From: Intrasporangiaceae bacterium URHB0013
Lineage (GTDB): Bacteria > Actinomycetota > Actinomycetes > Actinomycetales > Dermatophilaceae
Assembly: GCA_000620545.1 (NCBI GenBank)
Contig: JIBA01000006.1
Location: 1-50,567, forward strand
Reading direction: 5' to 3'
Length of the DNA: 50,567 nt
The position numbers and the translations under genes were made by a program. The notes beneath the pieces were generated by a model. It was given only the letters and a program-made list of their open reading frames with translations. It had not been told where the DNA came from and did not search any database. This document shows, piece after piece, positions 10,178 through 19,153 of this stretch (positions within the stretch are counted from its first letter, which is position 1; every line of letters starts with the position of its first letter).

Positions 10178-10852
10178 CTACTGTGCGTGCTCGAGGTCGA
10201 GGCGTACGAGAAGGTGCTCCAGGGCCTTCTCGAACTCATCGTCCGCGTGGTCCTCCGTGAGAGCGTCACGCAGCCGCTCGACACTGGGAAAGTCCCGGAG
10301 ACTCAGCTCCTCGTCACGGTTGGGCAGGTCGGCGTCGCCCTCGTCGAGGGGTTCCTCGACCGGTGACATCTCGGCGCCTCGCATGGCCGCCTCGAGGAGC
10401 AGGTGGCCGAGCAGGAAGCTGGTGAAGGCCCGGTAGGCCTCGACCGCCTGCGCATCGGTGAACCCGCGGGCCATGAGTCCCTCGAGGAACCCCTCGACGA
10501 CGCGGAGGCTGCGCAGCGGAGGTCGCAGCCACGGGGCGGCGGGGTGGCGTGTGGCGATGAGCGGGAAGGCCGCCGGGTGCTCGGCCGCAAGCCGACGGAC
10601 GTCGTGCGCCAGCACCTGGAGGAAGCCCTGCCACCCGTCCACCGGCTGCAGGTGGCCGACGGTCGGGATCTCGATGGTGTCGACGAGCGCGTCGACGACG
10701 GCCTCGAGCAGGTCCTCGCGTCCGTTGACGTAGCGGTAGAGGGACATGGCCTCGACGTCGAGTGCTGCGCCCAGGCGGCGCATCGTCACGGCGGTGACAC
10801 CCTCGGCGTCGATGAGATCGATGGCGGCGAGGACGATGCGATGGCGGCTCAA
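10178..10852 (-). CDS. TetR/AcrR family regulator
   Basis: 224 aa from the TTG at 10852. The N-terminal HTH is visible as IVLAAIDLIDAEGVTAVTMRRLGAALDVEAMSLYRYVNGREDLLEAVVDAL; the rest is a helical TetR_C ligand/dimer domain (FPLIATRHPAAP, AFTSFLLGHLLLEAA). With this start helix 1 begins at residue 3, unusually early. Upstream in frame are 23 codons with no ATG, GTG, TTG or CTG, opening with an ATC at 10921 that has AAGGAGG six bases before it; the true protein may be 247 aa (see findings). Divergent from the membrane operon at 11174, its likely target. Confidence 0.85.
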   Translation of the reverse strand: MSRHRIVLAAIDLIDAEGVTAVTMRRLGAALDVEAMSLYRYVNGREDLLEAVVDALVDTIEIPTVGHLQPVDGWQGFLQVLAHDVRRLAAEHPAAFPLIATRHPAAPWLRPPLRSLRVVEGFLEGLMARGFTDAQAVEAYRAFTSFLLGHLLLEAAMRGAEMSPVEEPLDEGDADLPNRDEELSLRDFPSVERLRDALTEDHADDEFEKALEHLLVRLDLEHAQ

Positions 10853-11130
10853 CGCCGTTCGCTCGCCCTGATGAGCTGCCGTGCCCGGTGCACCGTCCGG
10901 GGATGGCCGTTTCGAAGAGATGTCGGTCCTCCTTCTGGGCTCCCGTCCTGTCTACCGCATTCCTGCGCAGGTCAGGAGAGAATCCCACCCCGCCGTGCGC
11001 TCCAACGGGTGGTGGCCGGCACGACGTGTCGCCGCGTCCCGTGGCGGGTATCTCGAAGAGGCAGCCGCGCACCAGGGATGCGTGGCGCCCTGCGCACGCG
11101 ACGACATCGTGCGGCGCGAGGGTGGTTTGG

Positions 11131-11161
11131 GTAAGACACCTGCGTTGGCTTACAACGTAAG
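11131..11161. promoter_or_regulatory. Three GTAAG half-sites upstream of membrane operon
   Basis: GTAAG (11131-11135), CTTAC (11149-11153) and GTAAG (11157-11161) form overlapping dyads, the inner one being CTTAC-AAC-GTAAG, 13 bp before the ATG at 11174. This sits in the 321-bp divergent gap (10853-11173) next to the TetR gene and is a candidate TetR operator. I saw nothing else definite in the gap. Confidence 0.4.
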
Positions 11162-11173
11162 GGAGCATTGACC

Positions 11174-12016
11174 ATGACAGACAACCTGACCGCGGCCCTG
11201 ACCGACCTGTGGAGATCGGTCGCGCTCTTCGTGCCGAAGTTCGTCGCTTTCCTCCTCATCCTGCTGATCGGCTGGTTCGTCGCGAAGGCGATCGGCAAGG
11301 CCGTCGACAAGATCCTCGAGCGGGTCGGGTTCGACCGCGCGGTCGAGCGGGGCGGCATCAAGAAGGCGCTGGCCAGAAGCGAGTACGACGCCTCGGGAAT
11401 CGTCGGCAAGCTCGTCTACTACGCCCTGCTGCTCTTCGTGCTCCAGCTCGCCTTCGGGGTCTTCGGCCCCAACCCCATCAGCGACCTCATCGCGGGCGTC
11501 ATCGCGTTCCTGCCCCGAGCCATCGTCGCGATCATCATCATCGTCGTCGCCGCAGCCATCGCCGCCGCGGTGCGCGAGCTCATCGGCAACGCCCTCGGCG
11601 GGCTGTCCTACGGCAAGGCCCTGGCCACCATCGCCAGCGTCTTCATCCTGGGTCTGGGGATCATCGCCGCCCTGAACCAGGTCGGCATCGCCACGACTGT
11701 CACCACCCCGGTGCTCATCGCCGTGCTCGCCACGGTCGCGGGCATCCTCATCGTCGGCGTCGGCGGCGGCCTCGTCCGTCCGATGCAGTCCCGCTGGGAG
11801 CAGTACCTCGAGACCATGTCGCGCGAGACGGGCCGCATCCGGGCCCAGGTCCAGCAGTCGCCCGGGGCCGGCGAGCAGCCCCGTGCGGCCACGGCGAGTG
11901 ACGACCGGTTCCAGCAGGGCGACGTCGAGGCCCGAGCGGCTGACGACTTCTACCACGACCGCCCCGCGGCCAGCTCCACCCAGGTCATCGACGGCGGGTA
12001 CGACGCGCGCCACTGA
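11174..12016 (+). CDS. Conserved TM-helix repeat (MscS-related) membrane protein
   Basis: A 280-aa integral membrane protein. Hydrophobic segments lie at about 20-40 (FVPKFVAFLLILLIGWFVAKAI), 80-95, 110-140, 160-175 and 180-200. The opening fold GWFVAKAIGKAVDKILERVGFDRAVERGGI and its second copy are the conserved TM-helix repeat of CmpX-like, MscS-related proteins. The C-terminal ~75 residues are polar and low-complexity. GGGAG upstream favours the ATG at 11174 over the TTG at 11168. First gene of a two-gene operon divergent from TetR. Channel function is family-based inference. Confidence 0.82.
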   Translation: MTDNLTAALTDLWRSVALFVPKFVAFLLILLIGWFVAKAIGKAVDKILERVGFDRAVERGGIKKALARSEYDASGIVGKLVYYALLLFVLQLAFGVFGPNPISDLIAGVIAFLPRAIVAIIIIVVAAAIAAAVRELIGNALGGLSYGKALATIASVFILGLGIIAALNQVGIATTVTTPVLIAVLATVAGILIVGVGGGLVRPMQSRWEQYLETMSRETGRIRAQVQQSPGAGEQPRAATASDDRFQQGDVEARAADDFYHDRPAASSTQVIDGGYDARH

Positions 12017-12099
12017 CCGGCCGCATCCGCACTCGTGCACCAGCACCAACCGCTTCGACACAGCAGGTCCAGAACCGACTGCACATGAGAGGACGTGAC

Positions 12100-12771
12100 A
12101 TGAGCACAGCAGCAGGACCCTCGCGCCCCCGCGACACCGGCGGCGCCCGGGACGAGACCACAGATCACCTGACGAACCACCCGGGACATGGCCACGACGT
12201 CCGGGTCGCCCATGAGGACGCGCTCGCCGTGGAGCGAGAGGCCTTCGGCGGCGTCAAGGTCGGCTCGGCCTTCTTCGGCTGGCTCGCTGCCACCGGCATG
12301 GCCGTGCTGCTGACCGCCCTCGTGGCGGCTGCAGGCACAGCGGTCGGGGTCGCCACCGGCACCGACGCCGGTCAGGCCGCGACCGATGCGTCACGGGACC
12401 CGCAGAGCGTGGGCCTCATCGGCGGGATCGTCCTGCTGGTCATCCTGTTCGTCGCCTACTACTGCGGCGGGTACGTCGCTGGGCGCATGGCGCGCTTCAA
12501 CGGGACGAAGCAGGGACTGGCCGTCTGGCTCTGGGCCCTGGTGGTGGCGCTGGTCGTCGCTGGTCTCGCGGCCGTGGCCGGGAGCAAGTACGACGTGCTG
12601 AGCCAGCTCAACAGCTTCCCGCGCATTCCCGTGGACGGCGGCACGCTCACCACCGGCGGGCTGATCGCCCTGCTCGCCGTGGCGCTCGCCAGCCTGGCCG
12701 GGGCGCTGCTCGGCGGCCGCGCCGGCATGCACTACCACCGCAAGATCGACCGAGCAGGCCTCGACGCCTGA
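12100..12771 (+). CDS. Four-TM membrane protein of unknown function
   Basis: A 223-aa protein with a polar, His/Asp-rich N-terminal ~55 residues followed by four hydrophobic segments (AFFGWLAATGMAVLLTALVAAAG; VGLIGGIVLLVILFVAYYCGGYVAG; GLAVWLWALVVALVVAGLAAVAG; LIALLAVALASLAGALLGG). The glycines flanking the helices recall small YrzE-like proteins. GAGAGGA precedes the ATG. It lies 83 bp behind the TM-helix repeat gene and ends at a strong terminator, so the two are probably cotranscribed, perhaps in an envelope-stress response under TetR (inference). Confidence 0.8.
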   Translation: MSTAAGPSRPRDTGGARDETTDHLTNHPGHGHDVRVAHEDALAVEREAFGGVKVGSAFFGWLAATGMAVLLTALVAAAGTAVGVATGTDAGQAATDASRDPQSVGLIGGIVLLVILFVAYYCGGYVAGRMARFNGTKQGLAVWLWALVVALVVAGLAAVAGSKYDVLSQLNSFPRIPVDGGTLTTGGLIALLAVALASLAGALLGGRAGMHYHRKIDRAGLDA

Positions 12772-12790
12772 CCGACGCCTGACCGTGAAC

Positions 12791-12832
12791 CCGCCCGTCG
12801 GGTCGGCCGCACTCGGCCGGCCCGACGGGCGG
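12791..12832 (+). terminator. Terminator of the membrane operon
   Basis: 19-base arms 12791-12809 and 12814-12832 pair with one G-T-type mismatch around a CACT loop, 20 bp past the operon's last stop codon. Confidence 0.7.
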
Positions 12833-12860
12833 TTCAGGTGCTTCAGGTGTTCAGGTGGTT
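12832..12860. repeat. Short tandem repeat TTCAGGTG
   Basis: Three copies of TTCAGGTG plus a partial TTCAG, spaced 8-9 bases apart, directly follow the terminator stem. No function evident. Confidence 0.5.
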
Positions 12861-12882
12861 CAGCGGCGCCCGCCCGCTCCAC

Positions 12883-13113
12883 TCACGTCTCGTCGCCCTC
12901 CTGCTGGGCGCGACGTCGGTCCTCCTCGGCGTCCGCGTGTCCCACGGGGACGCCGTCATCCTCGTCCTTCGACTCCAGAAGGTCCGGGGTCAGCATCGCC
13001 CCTGCGTCGTTTCCGCGGTCGCTGCGTTCTGAGTCGTCATCCGCGTCGGGCGCCATGGCCGCGGCTGCGACCCCGGCGGCGGGATTGACGGGAAAGCCTG
13101 GCTGGTTCGTCAT
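12883..13113 (-). CDS. Small acidic hypothetical protein
   Basis: 76 aa from the ATG at 13113, chosen over an in-frame ATG four codons upstream because ATGGAGG sits five bases before it. The protein has a short hydrophobic-to-neutral N-terminus (MTNQPGFPVNPAAGVAAAAM) and a strongly acidic, Asp/Glu/Arg-rich remainder (DADDDSERSDRGND, LLESKDEDDG, DAEEDRRRAQQEGDE) likely disordered. No family recognised. Convergent with the preceding operon, divergent from the phosphatase. Confidence 0.5.
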   Translation of the reverse strand: MTNQPGFPVNPAAGVAAAAMAPDADDDSERSDRGNDAGAMLTPDLLESKDEDDGVPVGHADAEEDRRRAQQEGDET

Positions 13114-13221
13114 CTCTGCCTCCATCTCGGCTGGCGTGTGCTCGCGTGGAATCGTTACCCGGCAAGGGGCACGATCACACCGCGCCGTTGCGCCTCAGCG
13201 CGGGCCGGGTACGTCCGTCGC

Positions 13222-13728
13222 GTGAATGACACCACCGTCAACTGGACCACCGACCCGGTCGAGCTCGAGGACGTCGAGCCTGCTGACCCGCCGACGCGCA
13301 TCCTGCCCGGGGTCTGGCACGGCGGCTGCCCCGTCGACTTCGACTGGGTGCGGCGGGTCGGCGTCGACGTCGTGGTGGACCTGGCAGACGCCGACGCCTT
13401 CCCCCCGGCTGATGACATCGAGGGCCTCACGTACCTGAAGTGCCCGTTGGTCGACGGCGACGAGCTGCCCGACCCCGGCCTGACGCTGCGCCTCGCCGCC
13501 CTTGTTGCCGGTCTCGTGCGCGACGGGCGGACCGCCCTCATCCACTGCACCTTCGGGCGCAACCGCTCAGGTCTGCTCGTGACGCTCGTGGTGCGCGACC
13601 TCCTCGGCGTCTCGGGCGCCACCGCGCTGGCTCATGTCCAGGAGCGGCGCGACGGGGCCGTCAACAACCGGGACTTCGCCGAGTGGCTCCGTTCGCTCCC
13701 GGAGCCGCAGACCTCCTCTCCATCCTGA
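13222..13728 (+). CDS. Dual-specificity / tyrosine phosphatase-like protein
   Basis: 168 aa from GTG 13222. The PTP-loop signature HCX5R is intact: IHCTFGRNRSG with nucleophile Cys109 and Arg115 followed by Ser116. DLADADAFPP and LVDGDELPD precede it and may hold the general acid Asp. The fold matches small cysteine phosphatases of the DSP type acting on phosphoproteins or small phosphoesters. The frame is open upstream to 13138 but lacks a convincing start. A weak TACGTC ends 6 bases before the GTG. Its 3' end runs directly into a truncated HAD gene, so its last residues may not be original. Confidence 0.8.
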   Translation: MNDTTVNWTTDPVELEDVEPADPPTRILPGVWHGGCPVDFDWVRRVGVDVVVDLADADAFPPADDIEGLTYLKCPLVDGDELPDPGLTLRLAALVAGLVRDGRTALIHCTFGRNRSGLLVTLVVRDLLGVSGATALAHVQERRDGAVNNRDFAEWLRSLPEPQTSSPS

Positions 13729-14084
13729 TCGGCCCGCAGTTCGTGTCGGCCTTCCCCAACGAGCTCGTGAGCCGCATCGCGACGGCGCTCGGGCTCGAGG
13801 GCGCCGTGGCCACGCGCAGCGAGCTCGACGACGAGGGCCGCTACACCGGGCAGCTCACGGGCGAGTTCTGCTACGGCGCGGGCAAGGTCATCAAGATCGA
13901 GAAGCTGGCCGCCGAGCGGGGCTACGACCTCGAGCGGTGCGCCGCCTACAGCGACTGCATCAGCGACCTGCCCATGATGGAGCGGGTCGGCAACGCCGTC
14001 GCGGTCAACCCCGACCGTGGGCTGCGCGAAGTCGCGCGCGAGCGGGGCTGGTGCATCGTCGAGATCGGCCGCAGGCGCCACTGA
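13729..14084 (+). pseudogene. 5'-truncated HAD-IB (SerB-like) phosphatase remnant
   Basis: About 118 residues of a HAD-superfamily phosphatase are readable: FVSAFPNELVSRIATALG, the motif III lysine in YGAGKVIKIEKL, and motif IV YSDCISDLPMM followed by NPDRGLREVARERGW. This is the C-terminal half of a roughly 220-280-aa enzyme. Motif I (DxDxT) and motif II are absent because the homology begins where the phosphatase gene at 13222 ends, in another frame. There is no start codon with a ribosome site. A deletion joining the two genes is the simplest explanation; the product would be catalytically dead. Confidence 0.75.
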
Positions 14085-14120
14085 CCGGTCGCGCGAGCCT
14101 CGTTCGAGCCGACGACCGGA

Positions 14121-14152
14121 TCTCGGTCCGCTGACATGTCACCGGACCGAGA
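14121..14152. terminator. Hairpin after HAD remnant
   Basis: TCTCGGTCCG (14121-14130) pairs with CGGACCGAGA (14143-14152), 12-base loop. Candidate terminator. Confidence 0.45.
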
Positions 14153-14251
14153 ACGACTCACCCGCCGCACACCGATTCCCCGGACACCGCGCGCCGCGGC
14201 TCCGATTCGCCGCACAACACGACCGACCTGCCGGAATCGGCGGCACGAGTC

Positions 14252-15444
<1,193 letters not shown>

Positions 15445-15642
15445 GAAACGGCTCCGAGGATGCGGGGCTCCACGGTGGCGAGCTGCTGACACCCCGTGGC
15501 GACGCGGAACATTAACACGCGGTGCACCGCGGACGACCCCTTCGGTGACGGGAGCCCACCAGCGGCCCCAGGCGGCTGCGCGAACCGCTGCCGGGCGGCT
15601 GTCGCGCGGCCGCCGGTGCGGGCCGGACGGCATACGTCCTCG

Positions 15643-15656
15643 GTGGGCCGGCCCAC
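15643..15656. promoter_or_regulatory. Palindrome GTGGGCCGGCCCAC upstream of XRE gene
   Basis: A perfect 14-bp palindrome 16 bp before the ATG at 15673, ending just before a -10-like CAGGAT (15660-15665). This is the same arrangement as the operator at the other MmyB-like gene (2969-2995), consistent with autorepression. Confidence 0.55.
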
Positions 15657-15672
15657 TGGCAGGATGTGCGCC

Positions 15673-16509
15673 ATGACCACGGACGTCCCCCTCAGCGTGC
15701 GCACCCCCTCACCACTGGGGGAGTTCCTCCGCGCGCGACGGCACGAGCTGGCCCCCGAGGACGTCGGCATCAAGCGGGTCAAGGGCCGGCGTCGGGTCGG
15801 CCTCAGCCGCACCGAGGTGGCAGAGCTCGCGAACATCTCCGTGGCCTACTACGACCTCATCGAGCGCGGCCGTGACCTGCGCCCGAGCAAGAGCGTCATC
15901 GACGGTCTCGCCCGTGCGCTTCGGCTCAACGCCGACGGGCGCTCGCACCTGCACGCACTCGCGAGCGGCACGCCGTCGCGTCGGCCGCAGGCACCCGAGG
16001 AGCTGACCGAGGAGCTCGAGGAGCTGCTCGACTCGATCGACCCCAGTCCGGCCTACGTCGTCGGTGCCCGCTGGGACGTGCTCGGTGCGAACCACACCGC
16101 CTGCCAGCTCTTCACCGACTGGGAGAGCAAGCGGAGCCGGCGCGAGCGCAACCTTCTGTGGTTCTACTGCTGCGACCCCGCGGCACGGAGCCTCTTCGTC
16201 GACTGGGAGCAGGAGGCTGCCGACCAGCTCGCGCTCTTCCGCGAGGCCTACGCGCGCCACCCGGACGACCCGTCGTTCAAGCGCATCCTCGATGAGATCT
16301 TCCGGAGCAACCCGGCCACCATCGAGTGGTGGGAGCGTCACGACAGCGATCCGAATCGCGGTCGTACCAAGCGAATTCGTCTTGACTCGGGTGAGGTGAT
16401 CCAGCTGCGCCAGCTCGTCCTCCAGGTCGCCGACGAGCCCGACATCCGCGTCATCAGCTACTTCGCGGACGCCGACGGAGACCTCGACGACATCGAGCTG
16501 GACTCCTAG
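15673..16509 (+). CDS. XRE-family regulator with MmyB-like ligand-binding domain (second copy type)
   Basis: 278 aa from the ATG at 15673, chosen because CAGGAT ends 7 bases upstream (leaderless) and homology starts at once with PLGEFLRARRHELAPEDVGI. The HTH RRVGLSRTEVAELANISVAYYDLIERGRDLRPSKSVIDGLARALRL is followed by the MLTR-type sensor domain with NLLWFYCCDPAARSLFVDWE. Architecture as for the gene at 3026, but the sequence differs clearly, so they are paralogues with distinct sites. Divergent from the APH-family kinase, a possible target. Confidence 0.88.
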   Translation: MTTDVPLSVRTPSPLGEFLRARRHELAPEDVGIKRVKGRRRVGLSRTEVAELANISVAYYDLIERGRDLRPSKSVIDGLARALRLNADGRSHLHALASGTPSRRPQAPEELTEELEELLDSIDPSPAYVVGARWDVLGANHTACQLFTDWESKRSRRERNLLWFYCCDPAARSLFVDWEQEAADQLALFREAYARHPDDPSFKRILDEIFRSNPATIEWWERHDSDPNRGRTKRIRLDSGEVIQLRQLVLQVADEPDIRVISYFADADGDLDDIELDS

Positions 16510-16577
16510 CGGACAGCGCGCCCCCTGCCCCCGAACGGTCGAGGCCCGGGGCCAGGGAGTCGGTGGGGCCAGCGGCG

Positions 16578-18146
16578 TCAGCGCTTGCGCGTGCCGAAGA
16601 TGCTCCGGCTGATCTCGCGGCCGATGACGGTGCCGGCAGAGCGCAGCATCGACCTGAACGCCGAGCTGCCGGTGACCTGCTGGATGAGACCCGGCTCCTC
16701 CTTCGGTGCGCGCTTCGGAGCGGGGTCGGGGGCGGGCGTCGTGGGCACCGGCGCCGCCGGCGCCGCGGGAGCCGCCTGGAGCCTGGCCGTGAGCTTCTCG
16801 TAGGCGGACTCGCGGTCGACGACGTCGGCGTACTTGGTCCGGAGGCTCGAGGCGCCGATGACGGCGTCCATCGTCGCCTGCGGCGAGGGGTCCATCAGGG
16901 AGTTCGGCGCCTTCATCCGGGTCCACGCGACGGGCGTCGGTACGCCCTTGTCGGACAGCACCGTGACGACCGCCTCGCCGATGCCGAGGCTCGTGAGGAG
17001 CTTCTCCATGTCGTACGCCGTGTGCGGGTAGGTCGCGATGGCCTGCTTGAGCGCCTTGGCGTCGTCGGGGGTGAACGCGCGCAGGGCATGCTGGACGCGG
17101 TTGCCGAGCTGGGCGAGCACGCCGGCCGGGACGTCCTTCGGCGACTGCGTCACGAAGAAGACACCGATGCCCTTGGACCGGATGAGCCGGACCGTCTGTT
17201 CGATGGCCTGCAGGAAGGCCTTGCTCGCGTCGTCGAAGAGCAGGTGCGCCTCGTCGAAGAAGAAGACGAGCTTGGGCTTGTCGACGTCGCCCTCCTCCGG
17301 CAGCTCGTGGAAGAGGTCGGCGAGCATCCACATGAGGAACGTCGAGAACAGCTGCGGTCGGTCCTGCACCTGCGGCAGCTCGAGGCAGGAGATGATCCCC
17401 TTGCCGTCGGGGGCGGTGCGCAGCAGGTCAGCAGTCTCGAACTCGGGCTCGCCGAAGAAGTCACCGGCGCCCTGGTCCTCGAAGGTGATGAGGTTGCGCA
17501 GGATGACGCCGGCCGTCGCGCTCGAGAGGCCGCCGAGCTCCTTGAGGTCCGCCTTGCCCTCGTCGGACGTCAGGTGGCTGATGACGGCCCGGAGGTCCTT
17601 GAGGTCGAGCAGCGCGAGGCCGTTCTTGTCGGCGTAGTGGAAGATCAGCCCGAGGCTGCTCTCCTGCGTGTCGTTGAGACCGAGCACCTTGCTGAGCAGG
17701 GTCGGGCCGAAGCTCGTGATCGTGGCGCGGATCGCGATGCCGTCGCCCTTGCCGCCGAGGCAGTAGAGCTCCGTGGGGTATGCCGTCGCCGTCCACGGCA
17801 TGCCGACGTCCGTCGCGCGGCTGGTGATCTTGTCGCCGCCCTCGCCGGGCGTGGCCAGCCCCGACAGGTCGCCCTTCATGTCGGCGAGGAAGACCGGGAC
17901 GCCCTGGTCGGACAGCTGCTCGGCCATGAGCTGGAGCGTCTTCGTCTTGCCGGTGCCGGTGGCGCCCGCGACGAGGCCGTGACGGTTGAGGACGCTGAGC
18001 GGGATCTGGACGGGGGCGTCAGGGTGGGCCTGGCCGTCGACGACCGCGGCGCCGAGCTTGAGCACCCCTCCGTCGAACGCGTAGCCGGCGCGGATCTCGT
18101 CGATCTGGCTGGTCTCGCCCGTGCTCCGGGCCTCGGTCTCGGTCAC
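16578..18146 (-). CDS. HerA-like ATPase / DUF853 helicase-type protein
   Basis: A 522-aa P-loop ATPase of the HerA/FtsK superfamily (DUF853, YjgR-like). Walker A is GATGTGKT (61-68), Walker B is LVFFFDEAHLLF (about 293-304), and VFFVTQSPKDVP carries the sensor-type Gln. The C-terminal ~90 residues are Pro/Ala-rich linker plus a basic tail (SRSIFGTRKR). The GTG at 18146 is chosen over a much longer open frame: TAGAGT (reverse strand 18154-18159) ends 7 bases before it and homology begins shortly after. Likely DNA-translocating; cellular role poorly known. Confidence 0.88.
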   Translation of the reverse strand: MTETEARSTGETSQIDEIRAGYAFDGGVLKLGAAVVDGQAHPDAPVQIPLSVLNRHGLVAGATGTGKTKTLQLMAEQLSDQGVPVFLADMKGDLSGLATPGEGGDKITSRATDVGMPWTATAYPTELYCLGGKGDGIAIRATITSFGPTLLSKVLGLNDTQESSLGLIFHYADKNGLALLDLKDLRAVISHLTSDEGKADLKELGGLSSATAGVILRNLITFEDQGAGDFFGEPEFETADLLRTAPDGKGIISCLELPQVQDRPQLFSTFLMWMLADLFHELPEEGDVDKPKLVFFFDEAHLLFDDASKAFLQAIEQTVRLIRSKGIGVFFVTQSPKDVPAGVLAQLGNRVQHALRAFTPDDAKALKQAIATYPHTAYDMEKLLTSLGIGEAVVTVLSDKGVPTPVAWTRMKAPNSLMDPSPQATMDAVIGASSLRTKYADVVDRESAYEKLTARLQAAPAAPAAPVPTTPAPDPAPKRAPKEEPGLIQQVTGSSAFRSMLRSAGTVIGREISRSIFGTRKR

Positions 18147-18197
18147 GCCTCGAACTCTAGTGGCGGGCCGTCCACCTTCGATGTCTATGCTGACCCG

Positions 18198-18494
18198 GTG
18201 ATTTTCAAGGCCGTCGGCGACTCGCGCCCGTACCCAGACCATGGACTCGAGACGACCAAGGACTGGTCGAACGTGCCGCCTCGGGTGGTGCAGCTCGGCG
18301 AGCTCATCACGACCAAGAGCACGCTCGACCTGCGCGGCCTGCTCGCCGACGACTCGACCTTCTACGGGGACCTCTTCCCCCACTGCGTGGAGTGGGAGGG
18401 CGAGCTCTACCTCGAGGACGGGCTGCACCGGGCACTCCGCGCCGCGCTGCAGCAGAGACCTGTCCTTCACGCCCGAGTCCTCGTACTCTCCTGA
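18198..18494 (+). CDS. Conserved actinobacterial small protein (VapB-annotated type)
   Basis: A 98-aa protein from GTG 18198; TATGCT (18186-18191) ends 6 bases before it, a leaderless arrangement. The sequence VIFKAVGDSRPYPDHG, LGELITTKSTLDLRGLLADDSTFYGDLFPHCVEWEGELYLEDGLHRALRAALQQRPVLHARVL is strongly patterned and recalls a family conserved in actinobacteria, often labelled VapB-type antitoxin. No toxin gene is adjacent, so I do not endorse a toxin-antitoxin role. It sits between the divergent HerA-like gene and the LytR_C gene. Confidence 0.8.
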   Translation: MIFKAVGDSRPYPDHGLETTKDWSNVPPRVVQLGELITTKSTLDLRGLLADDSTFYGDLFPHCVEWEGELYLEDGLHRALRAALQQRPVLHARVLVLS

Positions 18495-18539
18495 CACAGA
18501 GCCGCCCGACCACGGGGGCCGAGGGACGAGGGAGCGTGG

Positions 18540-19076
18540 ATGTCGGGCGTCGTCGACGAGAACGACCGCACCTACCGGGTGCGACGTCAACGCCGGTCGA
18601 CGATCGTCATCGTGATCGTCCTGCTCAGCCTGGCCGGCGCCTTCTACTACGCCTCGACCTACTTCCGTGACACGACGCCGACGCCGGGGCCGTGCACGAC
18701 AGAGGTGCCGGTCGCTCCACTGCGCCCGGCCGACGTGAGCCTCAACGTCTACAACTCGACGGCGCGCAAGGGACTGGCCGCGGCGGTCGCCAAGTCGGCG
18801 GACACGCGCGGCTTCACGGTCAAGGCCATCGGCAACGACCCGAAGGACGCCACGATCAAGCAGGTCGCCCAGATCCGATTCGGTCCCGAGGGCGCCGCGT
18901 CGGCGCGCCTGGTCAGGACCCACGTGCCCCAGGGCGTCCTCGTCAACGACAAGCGCAAGGGCGACACCGTCGACCTCGTCCTTGGCCAGGCATGGCGCAA
19001 CTTCGGCAAGGTCCCGGTCGTCCCCACGCCCACCCAGACGCTGCGCCAGTGCCCGACGATCACCGTCCAGCAGTGA
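18540..19076 (+). CDS. LytR C-terminal domain membrane-anchored protein
   Basis: 178 aa. A short basic cytoplasmic N-terminus (RRQRRS), one TM segment (TIVIVIVLLSLAGAFYYAS, about 21-39) and an extracytoplasmic LytR_C domain (VSLNVYNSTARKGLAAAVAKSADTRGF ... VDLVLGQAW) followed by a Thr/Pro-rich tail. GAGGGA lies about 10 bases upstream of the ATG. The domain occurs at the C-terminus of LytR-CpsA-Psr cell-wall ligases; stand-alone versions are thought to act at the envelope. Likely cotranscribed with the gene 45 bp upstream. Confidence 0.88.
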   Translation: MSGVVDENDRTYRVRRQRRSTIVIVIVLLSLAGAFYYASTYFRDTTPTPGPCTTEVPVAPLRPADVSLNVYNSTARKGLAAAVAKSADTRGFTVKAIGNDPKDATIKQVAQIRFGPEGAASARLVRTHVPQGVLVNDKRKGDTVDLVLGQAWRNFGKVPVVPTPTQTLRQCPTITVQQ

Positions 19077-19084
19077 CCCGAGCG

Positions 19085-19127
19085 TGAGGATGCCGTGGGC
19101 CCCGGTCTGCGCCCGACGGCATCCTCA
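19085..19127. terminator. Bidirectional terminator hairpin
   Basis: TGAGGATGCCGT (19085-19096) pairs with ACGGCATCCTCA (19116-19127) between the convergent LytR_C and argF genes. Confidence 0.65.
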
Positions 19128-19153
19128 GGATCGTGTCCGGGTGAGATGACTCC

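Noticed and set aside
16563-18197. Plus-strand open frame joined to the 98-aa gene
   Set aside because: It is the shadow of the HerA-like gene on the opposite strand; only the part from GTG 18198 has a promoter and conserved sequence.
18198-18494. VapBC toxin-antitoxin locus
   Set aside because: No PIN-domain toxin gene is adjacent; the label comes from annotation habit rather than from sequence evidence here.
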